64,000 bases of DNA from Comamonas koreensis (GTDB lineage: Bacteria; Pseudomonadota; Gammaproteobacteria; Burkholderiales; Burkholderiaceae_C): contig NZ_CP043575.1 of NCBI RefSeq assembly GCF_014076495.1, positions 2,666,001 to 2,730,000 of the forward strand. Reading direction: 5' to 3'. A program made the translations under genes and the position numbers. How positions within the stretch are numbered: position 1 is the stretch's first letter; every line of letters starts with the position of its first letter. The notes below the pieces were generated by a model. The model was not told the DNA's origin. It searched no databases and saw only the letters and a list, made by a program, of their open reading frames with translations. Of the stretch, positions 28,343-37,537 are shown in pieces.

Positions 28343-29788
28343 CTAGCCGAAGGCTTGTTGGATCTGGCCCGCCAGCTGTAAGGCCTGCGCCTCGCTGGTG
28401 ATATTGGCAAAGCCCATCAGCAGGCCTTGGCGAGGGGCTGCGTCGATATACCAGCGCGACAGCGGGTGCGTGGCCAGGCCCTGTACGCGGGCGCGCTGGG
28501 CCACCAGGCTGTCGTTGTCGCCGTCCTGGATCTGGCCGAGCAAGTGCAGACCGCCGGGCTGCAAGTCAATGCGCAGGCGATCGCCCAGCACTTGCTGAAA
28601 ACTGCGCTGTGCGACTGCGCGGCGCTCGGCATACAAGAGCCGCATCTTCTTGAGGTGGCGGGCAAAGTGGCCCTGGGCCATGAAGTCGGCCACGCTGGCC
28701 TGCAGCAGATAGGGGCAGCCGGCATTGAGGTTGGAGCTGACGGCCTGAAAGCGGGGCACGACCTCGAGCGGCACCACCGCGTAGGCCAGGCGCAGGCCGG
28801 GAAACATCACCTTGCTGAAGGTGCCGGCGTAGATCACGCGGTCCTGCCGGTCCAGGCTTTTGAGGGCGGGCAGGGGCCGGCCCTGGTAGCGGAACTCGCT
28901 GTCGTAGTCGTCTTCGATGATCCAGCTGCCCGCCTCGCTCGCCCATTCGAGCAGCGCCATACGCCGGTCAAGTGACAGGGTGACGCCAAGCGGGCTCTGG
29001 TGCGAAGGCGTCACCATGGCAAATTTAGCATACGGACTGAGCTGGCGACCCGCATCGACCTGCAGGCCCTGGGCATCGACGGGTACGGGCACGATCTGTA
29101 CGGCGGCATTTTGCAAAAACGGCCGCGCCAGGATATAGCCCGGGTCCTCAAACCAGAAGGCATCGCCAGGGCTGGCCAGGCTGCGCAGGCTCAGCTCCAG
29201 GGTGTTGCGCAGGCCGGTGGTGACGAAGACCTGCTCGGGCACGCAGGTCACGCCGCGCGAGACCGCCAGGTAGGCCGCAATGCGCTGGCGCAGCTCCTCA
29301 TCGCCTTGCGGGTTGGGGTAGGCCAGGCGGTAGGGCTCGCTGCTGCGCAGGCGGTGGGTGACCAGCCGGTTCCAGACCTTGCGCGGAAAGGCATCGATCG
29401 CGGGCAGGCCCAGTTGCAGGGGGCGGGGCTGCAGACCGTCGTGGTCCACGATATCGGCGGCCGGTGGCCGGGCGATGGCTTGCGGCGCCGGGGCCGTGGC
29501 AGCCGGGGGCAGGCTCGGTGATATGACGGTGCCCGCCGCGCCGCGCCCCTGGAAGTAGCCTTCGTCGGCAAGGATGCGGTAGGCCAGATCGACGGTGCCG
29601 CGCGCCAGGTTCAGCTCGGTGGCCAGCGCCCGCGACGCAGGCACCCGGTCGCCGGCGCGCAGATGGCCTTGCGCAATGGCGGTCTTGAAGCGCTGGCAGA
29701 TCTGCAGGTACATGGGCAGCTGCAGGCTGCGGTCCACCTGCAGTGGCAGCGCATGTAGGGGATCGGTGTGGGCGGGGTCTGAAATCAT
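28343..29788 (-). CDS. MocR/PdxR-type transcriptional regulator (GntR-HTH plus aminotransferase domain)
   Basis: A 481-residue regulator. A GntR winged helix (about residues 15-85, with RAGDRVPASRALATELNLARGTV) is followed by a class I aminotransferase fold, where the PLP lysine is K326 in YAGTFSKVMFPGLRLAY. Such proteins use PLP or an amino-acid adduct as effector. It is divergent from an AhpD-like gene 120 bases away, so it probably controls that gene and itself. Short CTTGGC repeats lie in the spacer. Confidence 0.9.
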   Translation of the reverse strand: MISDPAHTDPLHALPLQVDRSLQLPMYLQICQRFKTAIAQGHLRAGDRVPASRALATELNLARGTVDLAYRILADEGYFQGRGAAGTVISPSLPPAATAPAPQAIARPPAADIVDHDGLQPRPLQLGLPAIDAFPRKVWNRLVTHRLRSSEPYRLAYPNPQGDEELRQRIAAYLAVSRGVTCVPEQVFVTTGLRNTLELSLRSLASPGDAFWFEDPGYILARPFLQNAAVQIVPVPVDAQGLQVDAGRQLSPYAKFAMVTPSHQSPLGVTLSLDRRMALLEWASEAGSWIIEDDYDSEFRYQGRPLPALKSLDRQDRVIYAGTFSKVMFPGLRLAYAVVPLEVVPRFQAVSSNLNAGCPYLLQASVADFMAQGHFARHLKKMRLLYAERRAVAQRSFQQVLGDRLRIDLQPGGLHLLGQIQDGDNDSLVAQRARVQGLATHPLSRWYIDAAPRQGLLMGFANITSEAQALQLAGQIQQAFG

Positions 29789-29799
29789 GGCATCCCTAT

Positions 29800-29847
29800 C
29801 TTGGCCTAGTCATTTTTGCATTTCTTGGCTCTTTTGGCTTGGCCAAG
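29800..29847. promoter_or_regulatory. Candidate MocR operator: repeated CTTGGC
   Basis: Three CTTGGC copies (29800-29805, 29824-29829, 29838-29843) lie in the spacer, the last within the palindrome CTTGGCCAAG. The spacer separates the MocR gene from the divergent AhpD-like gene. MocR proteins usually bind direct repeats; assignment is inference. Confidence 0.4.
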
Positions 29848-29909
29848 ACAACTGCATACTGCCTATCAGCAACGGAATTCACCGACGCAACCCAGCCATG
29901 GAGATAGCT

Positions 29910-30347
29910 ATGCAAACCCGACTCGACTTCTACACCGCCGACCCCGCCATCATGAAGGCCCTGATGGGCGTGGAAAACCAGATTGCCAAGGGCAGCCTGG
30001 ACATTCTGCTCAAGGAACTGGTGCGCCTGCGCGCCTCGCAGATCAATGGCTGCGCCTTTTGCCTGGACATGCATGTGACCGATGCGGTCAAGGCCGGCGA
30101 ATCCAGCCGCCGCCTGGCCACCGTGGCCGCCTGGCGTGAGACGCCGTTCTTCAGCGACCGCGAACGCGCTGCGCTGGAGTGGACCGAGGCGCTGACCCTG
30201 GTCTCGCACAACCATGTGCCCGACGCCGTCTGGGAGGCCGTGCGCCCCCACTTCACGGATGCCGAGCTGATGGAGCTGACGGCAGTGATCACCTCGATCA
30301 ACAGCTGGAACCGCTTTGCGATTGCCTTTCGCAAGATGCCGGTTTAA
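29910..30347 (+). CDS. Carboxymuconolactone decarboxylase/AhpD-like protein
   Basis: A 145-residue all-helical AhpD-fold protein. The redox motif is NGCAFCLDMH (C48, C51, H55), the CxxC-x3-H pattern of alkylhydroperoxidase-like members rather than true decarboxylases. It is predicted to reduce peroxides as part of a small thiol system. The ATG at 29910 has GGAGATAG in front; an ATG at 29898 is also in frame. First gene of a rightward group with an NAD(P)-binding protein and a flavodoxin-like protein. Confidence 0.87.
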   Translation: MQTRLDFYTADPAIMKALMGVENQIAKGSLDILLKELVRLRASQINGCAFCLDMHVTDAVKAGESSRRLATVAAWRETPFFSDRERAALEWTEALTLVSHNHVPDAVWEAVRPHFTDAELMELTAVITSINSWNRFAIAFRKMPV

Positions 30348-30380
30348 GAAGCTAGCTCCCGGCGTGGCGCAAGACGGCCT

Positions 30381-31106
30381 ATGAAAGTCCTGGTTCTGGG
30401 CGGCTGCAAGCTGCTGGGCGCGAAGGTGGTCAGCAATCTGCGGCAGCTGGGCTACCCGGTGGTTGCGGATGTGGACCCCAGGCTGCCAGCTGCGCTGCAT
30501 GGCGCCCAGGTGCTGATTGATGTGCGCGAGCCACCTGTGATGGAGACGGCCGATGCGCTGGCGAGCTGGGCGAGCATATGCCGCCAGCTAAATGCCGCCA
30601 TCGCCGCTGCAGCAGTGGCGCACCATATTGCGCTGTCGGCCTTGGGGGTGCAGCGCTTGCAGCACAGCGGCTACTACCAGGCGCTGGCGCTGCGAGAGCA
30701 GCTGATCCAGGCAGGCAGCACGCCTTATACGGTGCTGCGTGCCGCACCCCTGTACGAAAGTCTGGCACGGCTGGCACAGGGCAGCCCTGCCGGTACGGCG
30801 CTGACCATGCCCGTAGCGCGTATGCAGGCGATGGCCGCAGAGGACCTGGCGATGTTGGTGGCCGATGCCGCGCTGGCGCAGCCGTTGGATGGCTGCATGG
30901 AGGTGGCCGGGCCCCAGAAGATGGCGATGGCCGACTGGATGCAGCAGTACCTGCGCTTGCGCGGCGACCCGCGGGAAGTGCTGGGCGATGCCCACGCTCT
31001 GTATCGGGGGGCGTTGCTGGACGGTGACAGCTTGCTGCCCACGGGACCCGCTCGCCTGGGGCGGACCACGCTGGCGGCCTGGGTCTGCAAATGCAGTGCG
31101 GCTTGA
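30381..31106 (+). CDS. NmrA/atypical-SDR-like NAD(P)-binding protein
   Basis: A 241-residue Rossmann-fold protein. VLVLGGCKLLGAKVVSNL at the N-terminus is a degenerate GxxGxxG nucleotide loop (one Gly is replaced by Cys-Lys). An IALSALGVQRLQHSGYYQAL segment and PYTVLRAAPLYE resemble NmrA-type SDRs that sense rather than turn over cofactor. It follows the AhpD-like gene by 33 bases, probably in one operon. Enzymatic role unknown. Confidence 0.7.
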   Translation: MKVLVLGGCKLLGAKVVSNLRQLGYPVVADVDPRLPAALHGAQVLIDVREPPVMETADALASWASICRQLNAAIAAAAVAHHIALSALGVQRLQHSGYYQALALREQLIQAGSTPYTVLRAAPLYESLARLAQGSPAGTALTMPVARMQAMAAEDLAMLVADAALAQPLDGCMEVAGPQKMAMADWMQQYLRLRGDPREVLGDAHALYRGALLDGDSLLPTGPARLGRTTLAAWVCKCSAA

Positions 31107-31164
31107 TGCCCCAGGCATTGGCTGGACACCGGGGTGTGATTATTTTCAAACGATTGGACGACTG

Positions 31165-31800
31165 ATGACCCGTACCTTGCTCTTGAACTGTGGCCCCCAT
31201 GGCCAGGCCAGCCATGGCTACCAACTGGCGGCCGATATGCTCGCCGAGTTGGGCCTGGCGCAGCAGCCGCTGCGCGAGCGCGACTTGGTGGCCACCCCGA
31301 TACCGCCGATCAGCCGCGACTATGCGCTGGCGATCACCGCCAATGCGAGCGCGGATGCACCGGCGCTGGCCTGGTCCGAAACGCTGATCAAGGAGTTGGA
31401 AGACAGCGATCTGCTGATGATTCTGACCCCCATGCACAACTTTGCGGTGCCGGCCACGCTCAAGCTCTGGCTGGACCATGTGATCCGCATCCACCGCAGC
31501 TTTGCATCCACGCCTGAAGGGAAGATCGGCCTGATGAAAGACCGGCCCACCTTGGTGTTGGTGAGCTCGGGCGGCTTCCACACGGGCCCCCGGGCCCGGC
31601 AGGAAGATTTTCTGACGCCTTACTTGCGCTATGCGCTGGCCTCCATCGGCATCCGCAATGTGCATTTTGTATTGCTGCAAGGCCTGGTATTTGGCCCCGA
31701 TGCCGTCGCCGCTGCGGTGGATAGCGCAAGAGATACCTTGCGGGAGCAGCTGGCGCCCTTCAAGCAGCAGGCGCTGGAGGTGGTCGCTGCTGCGCGCTGA
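31165..31800 (+). CDS. FMN-dependent NAD(P)H quinone/azoreductase-like protein
   Basis: A 211-residue flavodoxin-fold oxidoreductase of the AzoR/NQO-like group. LLLNCGPHGQASHGYQLA is the FMN-phosphate loop, LLMILTPMHNFAVPATLKLW the flavin contact with the typical P-M-x-N-F pattern, and VLVSSGGFHTG a second contact. The start ATG at 31165 follows the preceding gene by 58 bases. With the AhpD-like and SDR-like genes it suggests a small redox-stress group regulated by the divergent MocR. Confidence 0.85.
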   Translation: MTRTLLLNCGPHGQASHGYQLAADMLAELGLAQQPLRERDLVATPIPPISRDYALAITANASADAPALAWSETLIKELEDSDLLMILTPMHNFAVPATLKLWLDHVIRIHRSFASTPEGKIGLMKDRPTLVLVSSGGFHTGPRARQEDFLTPYLRYALASIGIRNVHFVLLQGLVFGPDAVAAAVDSARDTLREQLAPFKQQALEVVAAAR

Positions 31801-31984
31801 CAGCACGCGTAGCTGGTGCAAGTGGGCAGCAGGGAGCGATGGCTGACAGCGCGGGGTGCCCAGCGCATGGGCCTTGCACCACCAAGGCCTGGCCTGGACG
31901 GCAGGGAGGGGTGCTGCTGGACTGGGCAGGTCTGTACTGCCGTTGCACCTGTCTTGCATGTTGCCCAGACTATCTCAGCGTCGT

Positions 31985-32165
31985 TCTGGAAACCCTCCGG
32001 TAGGCTGTTGCCTGGCTGCTCACACCTAGCCGGCCGCACCTAGCCGGCCGCACCTAGCCGGCCGCACCTAGCCGGCCGCACCTAGCGGCAATCGGGTCTG
32101 CCTGCGGCAAGATGCCGCGCCGGGGACGCTGAGCCCCATGCGCAAACCTTCGGCTAGTCTGGCCC
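31985..32165 (+). repeat. Dispersed repeat, copy C, with 14-bp CCTAG tandem array
   Basis: A tandem array of the 14-bp unit CACCTAGCCGGCCG (32032-32085, about 3.9 copies) is flanked by sequence recognisable from copy A: GTTGCCTGGCTG on the left, CTGCCTGCGGCA and CGCAAACCTTCGG on the right. It lies in the gap between two convergent genes (31801-32224), where no other gene was seen. Confidence 0.7.
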
Positions 32166-32224
32166 TGTTTGCGGCGTTCAACGCATGCTGGGGGCCAGAC
32201 TTGATCCCCGCCCTGGGCGGCGGC

Positions 32225-32812
32225 TTAGACCGCGTGCAGATGTTCCAGCCGCTCCAGGCGCTCGAGCTCGGCACAGATATCGGCCATGCTGCCCGACATG
32301 GCCCAGCGCATACCTTTTTGGCGGTGCAGGCTGGCCGGTTGGGCCCAGTACATCTTGATGGGCGCATCATTGGCGGCCTGGGCGCTGCAGCGCTGCACCG
32401 ACAGGAAGGGGCGGGTGTGGGACTGCGCAGCTGCTGAGAGGCGACGGCGCGCAGCGGGTTTGCGCGGCAGGCGGATGCGGTCGATGGGGCGCTGCACTGG
32501 TGCACCATCGGCAGGCGAGTCAACGCGGGGCGTGTCCATGCAGGAGGTATCCGCGCCTGACGTATCCACGCTGGACTGAGCTACCGGGCCATCGAGCAAG
32601 CTCAGCTGCTGGGCGGCGCCGCGCTGTACAGCGGCAGAGGACGCGGTGGCAAAGCAGTGCACCTGGGCGGCCAGTTGGCCGTCATTGGCGGCGCCATGGC
32701 CGGGGCGGCGGCGGTTGCTGCGCACAATGGCACGCTGGATGGACTGGAACCAGGGCAGGCCGGCGACGAGGGAAAAAGGCGCAAGCGCGCGCAATGCATC
32801 TGCTACAAGCAT
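32225..32812 (-). CDS. Hypothetical protein downstream of lexA
   Basis: I do not recognise this 195-residue protein. The ATG at 32812 has an excellent AAGGAG site six bases upstream. The N-terminus (MLVADALRALAPFSLVAG) is hydrophobic, the middle is a variable Ser/Asp/Arg-rich linker, and the C-terminal 60 residues look folded (PFLSVQRCSAQAANDAPIKM ... SGSMADICAELERLERLEHL). It lies 135 bases after lexA on the same strand, so read-through from the SOS promoter is possible. It is not ImuA or a clear SulA. Confidence 0.6.
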   Translation of the reverse strand: MLVADALRALAPFSLVAGLPWFQSIQRAIVRSNRRRPGHGAANDGQLAAQVHCFATASSAAVQRGAAQQLSLLDGPVAQSSVDTSGADTSCMDTPRVDSPADGAPVQRPIDRIRLPRKPAARRRLSAAAQSHTRPFLSVQRCSAQAANDAPIKMYWAQPASLHRQKGMRWAMSGSMADICAELERLERLEHLHAV

Positions 32813-32947
32813 AGGAGACTCCTTGGTATACGGGTAACAGCAGGATTGCGCAGGGCGAGCGCATCCCCCAGGGCTGTGGGCCAAGAGCCCACAACGCCCG
32901 CTACCTGGGGTTGCGCAGAAAAGGGAGGGCCGAGGGGGCCGCTAGGC

Positions 32948-33664
32948 CTAGTTCAGCATCGTGTTGCGGATCAGGCCCACGGCAATGCCTTCGATCTCAA
33001 AGGGCTCGCCGGGCTGCACGATGATGGGCAGGTAATCCGGGTTTTCGGCCAGCAGTTCAATGCCGTCCTTGGTGCGCTGGAGGCGCTTGACGGTGACATC
33101 ATCGCCCAGGCGCGCCACGATGATCTGGCCGTTGCGGGCCTCGCGCGTGGCTTTGACGGCCAGCAGATCGCCATCGATGATGCCGACATCGCGCATCGAC
33201 ATGCCGCGCACCTTGAGCAGGTAATCGGGCTGCTGCTGGAACAGGCCGCCCTCCACGGTATAGGTTTGGTCGACATGCTCTTGCGCCAGGATGGGCGAGC
33301 CGGCCGAGACGCGGCCAATCAGCGGCAGGGCCAGCTGGGCGAGCTCTTGCACCACACGGCCCAGGCCGGCCGTGGCATTGGACACGCCTGCCAGCGGCGA
33401 CGAAAAGCGCGTGCCACGTGCGGCATTGATAGAGCGCACAGTATCGCTTTGCAGGCGAATCCCCCGGGAGGTGCCGCTGACCAGCTCGATCACGCCCTTG
33501 CGGGCCAGCGCCTTGAGATGGTCTTCTGCCGAATTGGCCGATTTGAAGCCCAGTTTGCTGGCAATCTCGGCGCGCGTTGGCGGGGCGCCGGTGCGCGAAA
33601 TGGCGGTCTGGATCAGGTCCAGAATTTCTTGTTGGCGCGCGGTCAGTTTGGGATGGTCTCGCAT
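32948..33664 (-). CDS. lexA: SOS repressor LexA
   Basis: Represses DNA-damage genes and self-cleaves with activated RecA. The 238 residues have an N-terminal winged helix (about 1-70, with [20 protein letters not shown]). An unusually long linker follows. The cleavage site is A121-G122 in GRVSAGSP, the catalytic Ser is S156 in GMSM and the catalytic Lys is K193 in VTVKRLQR; the S-K spacing of 37 equals that of E. coli. The extra length over E. coli (202) lies in the linker, as in other betaproteobacteria. ATG at 33664 is preceded by GGAGATCTT. Confidence 0.97.
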   Translation of the reverse strand: MRDHPKLTARQQEILDLIQTAISRTGAPPTRAEIASKLGFKSANSAEDHLKALARKGVIELVSGTSRGIRLQSDTVRSINAARGTRFSSPLAGVSNATAGLGRVVQELAQLALPLIGRVSAGSPILAQEHVDQTYTVEGGLFQQQPDYLLKVRGMSMRDVGIIDGDLLAVKATREARNGQIIVARLGDDVTVKRLQRTKDGIELLAENPDYLPIIVQPGEPFEIEGIAVGLIRNTMLN

Positions 33665-33723
33665 AAGATCTCCGTGTGATCTGCGGTGCCGGGCAGAAGC
33701 AAAGCCACTGTGCATCCCAACAC

Positions 33724-33758
33724 CTGTATATCAATCCAGTACCTGTATTTTTAACCAG
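33724..33758. promoter_or_regulatory. Two tandem LexA (SOS) boxes
   Basis: CTGTATATCAATCCAG (33724-33739) and CTGTATTTTTAACCAG (33743-33758) both fit CTGT-N8-MCAG with one mismatch. They are centred 19 bases apart, between lexA and the divergent asparaginase gene. Confidence 0.88.
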
Positions 33759-33778
33759 TTTTTTGCAGGAGGCAAGCC

Positions 33779-34798
33779 TTGCAGCCAAAAATTTTGATCA
33801 TCGGCACCGGCGGCACCATTGCCGGCATGGCTGATGACGCCGAGAAACCCGGCCAATACCGCGCGGCCCAGCTGTCCATCGCGGCCTTGCTGGCGGGCGT
33901 GAGCGGTATTGAGACTGCGGCGGCAGGCCCGCTGGATGCGGTGCAGATAGCGCAAATTGATAGCAAGGACATGAATGACGAGGTCTGGCATGCGCTGCTC
34001 AAGCGCTGCGATGCGGCCATGCACGATGAGACCGTGCGTGCTGTTGTTATCACCCACGGAACCGATACGCTCGAAGAGACTGCCTGGTTCCTGCATTGCG
34101 CTTTAGGGCGCCTGGCCAAGCCCGTGGTGCTGACCTGTGCCATGCGCCCGGCCAATGCCTTGATGCCCGATGGCCCGCAGAACCTGAAGGACGCCGTGGC
34201 CGCCGCTGCGGCGTTGGCTGCGGATGGCCAGCCGCTGCTGCGCGAGGTCGTGGCCGTGACGGGCGGCGGCGAGCTGCACAGCGCGCGCTGGCTGCAAAAG
34301 GTGCATCCGCACCGTTTGCTGGCCTTTTCATCGGGCGAGCAGGGGCCCCTGGGCTGGGTGGATGGCGTGACCGTGCGCCTGCGCCAGGGCTATGCCTCGC
34401 CGGCACCAGGCGCAGCGGATGGCTACACCGGCAGCCAGTGGCTGGCCGCCTTGCCTGCCCCCGCCAGCCAGCCCTGGCCCTGGGTGGAGATCGTGACCAG
34501 CCATGCCGGTATGCGCCCCGGGCTGGTGGACGCCCTGCACGCCCAGGGCATCGACGGTCTGGTGGTGGCAACCACCGGCAATGGCACCGTGCATGAGCTG
34601 CTTCTGGAGGCGATAGCGCGCGCACGCCAGCAAGGTCTGCCGGTATGGCGCAGCAGCCGCTGCAGCGATGGTGTGATCAGCGATGCGGTGTTGCCTGGAG
34701 TGGCCGATTTGGAAAAGGACTTGGCGGTGGCCTTGACGCCCTACAAATGCCGGGTCAGCTTGCAACTGGCGCTGGCGCAGGTCCAAGCCAAGGCCTAA
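33779..34798 (+). CDS. L-asparaginase
   Basis: Hydrolyses asparagine to aspartate and ammonia. The 339 residues carry both family signatures: GTGGTIAG with nucleophile Thr13 and HGTDTLEETA with Thr95-Asp96. No signal peptide is evident, so a cytoplasmic location is likely. The start is a TTG directly after a perfect AGGAGG site; an ATG start would remove the first signature. Its leader contains the LexA boxes, the nearer ending 20 bases before the start, so its promoter may be affected by SOS control. Confidence 0.92.
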   Translation: MQPKILIIGTGGTIAGMADDAEKPGQYRAAQLSIAALLAGVSGIETAAAGPLDAVQIAQIDSKDMNDEVWHALLKRCDAAMHDETVRAVVITHGTDTLEETAWFLHCALGRLAKPVVLTCAMRPANALMPDGPQNLKDAVAAAAALAADGQPLLREVVAVTGGGELHSARWLQKVHPHRLLAFSSGEQGPLGWVDGVTVRLRQGYASPAPGAADGYTGSQWLAALPAPASQPWPWVEIVTSHAGMRPGLVDALHAQGIDGLVVATTGNGTVHELLLEAIARARQQGLPVWRSSRCSDGVISDAVLPGVADLEKDLAVALTPYKCRVSLQLALAQVQAKA

Positions 34799-34842
34799 AG
34801 CAGCCGCCGCATGCCGGTCTGCTGATGGCATGAGCAGGCATT

Positions 34843-34871
34843 AAAAAAGCCACTGTCGCAAGACAGTGGCT
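34843..34871 (-). terminator. Terminator after adk
   Basis: AGCCACTGTC (34848-34857) pairs with GACAGTGGCT (34862-34871) around GCAA. On the minus strand the stem is followed by a run of U, so it ends adk transcription. Confidence 0.9.
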
Positions 34872-34895
34872 GTGCGGATAAGTCTGAGCGACTTA

Positions 34896-35611
<716 letters not shown>

Positions 35612-35769
35612 ACACAAAAAAACTGGGCTTGAGCATATCACGCATCAGGGGATTGTCAGCGAACTGGCACCAATACCGTGTCTCGGCTGCGCGAGACAGG
35701 CATGCTGCGCCTTTTAGCTTACGGTGCGCTTGCATCGGTGGCCGTCGCGGTGCAGGGTAGGCACGCGGG

Positions 35770-36564
35770 TTACATCACCGCGCCCAGCAGCTGGCGCACG
35801 CGCACCAGGTCTTCGGGCGTATCGACGCCCGAGCCAGGGATCTGCCGCGTCACATGCACGGCGATGCGGTGGCCATGCCAGATCGCGCGCAGCTGCTCGA
35901 GCATCTCGATTTGCTCGGTCGGGGCCTGGCTGAGCGTAGGGAAAGTATGCAAAAACTGGGCGCGGTAGCTGTAGATGCCCATATGGTGCAGCGGCGCAAA
36001 ACCGGGCGTGCCGGTGGTGCCGGGGTTCTTCCACCAGGCCATATTCACAAAATCACGGCCCCAGGGGATGGGCGCACGGCTGAAATAGCTGGCCAGGCCC
36101 TGTGCATCGAGCACCACCTTGACGACATTGGGGCTGAGCAGCGACTCCAGATCAGCAATCGGGTGCGCGACCGTGCCCATGCTGGCCTCGGGCCGGTCGC
36201 TGAGCAGCGCCGCGACCGCATCGATCAGCGCCGGCGCGATCAAGGGCTCGTCGCCTTGCACATTGACCACGATGTCATCGCCGCCCAATTGCAGCACATT
36301 GCAGGCCTCGGCCAGGCGGTCGCTGCCACTGGGGTGCTTGGGCGAGGTCATCACCGCTTGCACACCATGCTTTTTGCAGGCGTCGATGATGCGCTCGTCA
36401 TCTGCAGCCACCACCACGCGCTGGGCGGCGCTCTCCTGCGCGCGTTTGGCCACGCGCACCACCATGGGCAGGCCGGCGATATCGACCAGGGGCTTGTTGG
36501 GCAGGCGCGAGGAGGCCATGCGCGAAGGAATCAAGACAGTAAACGGCGCGGGTGCGTATGCCAT
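35770..36564 (-). CDS. kdsB: 3-deoxy-manno-octulosonate cytidylyltransferase
   Basis: Activates KDO as CMP-KDO for lipopolysaccharide core synthesis. The 264 residues contain the nucleotide loop [26 protein letters not shown], the metal-site NVQGDEPLI and [11 protein letters not shown], all standard. It belongs with lpxK further upstream on the same strand in a conserved envelope cluster. Between them lie an unknown gene and a tandem-repeat array. Confidence 0.96.
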   Translation of the reverse strand: MAYAPAPFTVLIPSRMASSRLPNKPLVDIAGLPMVVRVAKRAQESAAQRVVVAADDERIIDACKKHGVQAVMTSPKHPSGSDRLAEACNVLQLGGDDIVVNVQGDEPLIAPALIDAVAALLSDRPEASMGTVAHPIADLESLLSPNVVKVVLDAQGLASYFSRAPIPWGRDFVNMAWWKNPGTTGTPGFAPLHHMGIYSYRAQFLHTFPTLSQAPTEQIEMLEQLRAIWHGHRIAVHVTRQIPGSGVDTPEDLVRVRQLLGAVM

Positions 36565-36609
36565 GGTGCTAAAGGAGAGGAGAGTGAAGCCAACTTAAAT
36601 TGTAGCGAG

Positions 36610-36729
36610 GAGGGTGGCCGGCGAGGTGCGGCCGGCTAGGTGCGGCCGGCCAGGCGCTGCCAGCGAGGTGTAGCCGACTAGGTGCGGCCGGCCAGGTGCG
36701 CCCAGCTAGTCGCCGCCGGCCAGGCCCGA
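36610..36729 (-). repeat. Degenerate 14-bp tandem array, copy D
   Basis: About eight consecutive 14-bp units of the form GGTGCGGCCGGCTA or variants (in plus orientation) fill this stretch. Its reverse complement, CCTAGCCGGCCGCA, is the unit of copy C. The array separates the unknown gene at 36780-37376 from kdsB. Confidence 0.85.
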
Positions 36730-36779
36730 CAGCCACAAGCCACCTACCCAGGCAGTCGCCGCTGCTGCGGCGCCCGCGC

Positions 36780-37376
36780 TCAGGGTGCAGGCTTGACAGG
36801 CGTATTGGTCTCGTTGCTGCCAAACAGAATGGCCTCGATGGGGCGCAGTTTCTTGGCGTCGATCACCTCGCGCAGCTTGGGCAGGACGGCGACCAGGCCG
36901 TCGTAGCCCTGGGCTTTTTCCAGTTGCAGCTGCAGCCGAAAGCCTTTGAGCCCCAGGCCGCTGACCAATTGGCTGGCAGCGGCATAGGCCTTGATATAGC
37001 GCTCGCTGGGGTTGCTGATGGCAGCAGTTGCATTGCTGGCTGCGGTCTGCGCGGCAACTGGGGCGGCTGCAGCAGCGGGTGGCGGCGTGGTCGCAGGGTC
37101 GGTCAGGTTGTCAATGATGGCACTGGCGCTCGCGGGCAATTGGCCTGCGTCGCTGGGGCGCAAAAGCTCCAGCAGGCCTTGCTGCAGCAGCTGCTTGATG
37201 TCTTCGAGCACCTGCAGCTGTCCACCTGCCGAGGGCGCCAGCGCCATCACCTGTTCAATGCTTTTTTGCCCATCAAACATGATGAAGGCCGGTCGCATGC
37301 GGTGCGGCAACGAGGGATCCCGGGCGCGCAGCGCCTCCATGCCTTTGTCGGTTTTCTTGAGAATCAGGGTATGCAT
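36780..37376 (-). CDS. Hypothetical protein inside the lipid A/KDO cluster
   Basis: A 198-residue cytoplasmic protein I cannot name. The first 70 residues (LTLKKTDKG-like start, RARDPSLPHRMRPAFIMFDG, LEDIKQLLQQGLLELL) look like a small winged-helix module of a kind common in Burkholderiales proteins of unknown function. An Ala/Pro linker follows and a helical C-terminal part contains RFRLQLQLEKAQGYDGLV-like helices (actual sequence FRLQLQLEKAQGYDGLVAVL). The ATG at 37376 was preferred over 37409 because the first strand starts there. It interrupts the usual Trm112-kdsB adjacency. Confidence 0.65.
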   Translation of the reverse strand: MHTLILKKTDKGMEALRARDPSLPHRMRPAFIMFDGQKSIEQVMALAPSAGGQLQVLEDIKQLLQQGLLELLRPSDAGQLPASASAIIDNLTDPATTPPPAAAAAPVAAQTAASNATAAISNPSERYIKAYAAASQLVSGLGLKGFRLQLQLEKAQGYDGLVAVLPKLREVIDAKKLRPIEAILFGSNETNTPVKPAP

Positions 37377-37505
37377 GGCAATGTGCTGAAAAAAATGGAT
37401 GCAATCCACAAGGCCTGCCCGGAGGCGCTGTGCCTAAAATTTCAGCAAATTGTGTCTTTTTTTTACCAAACCGCTATTGGGGTTTGCCTGTGCGGACGGC
37501 CATGC

Positions 37506-37522
37506 CGGCCCCGGTGGGGCCG
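37506..37522. other. GC-rich hairpin after the Trm112 gene
   Basis: CGGCCCC-ggt-GGGGCCG forms a perfect 7-bp stem 16 bases beyond the Trm112 stop, without a U-run. Confidence 0.4.
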
Positions 37523-37537
37523 CAACTTCATCAAACC

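Noticed and set aside
32813..32947. Possible third LexA box before the unknown gene (CTGTTACCCGTATACC)
   Set aside because: Only the CTGT half matches; the other half is too far from CAG.
36569..36823. 84-residue frame with a 14-residue repeat
   Set aside because: The period is the least common multiple of codon length and the 14-bp DNA repeat; no sign of a real protein.
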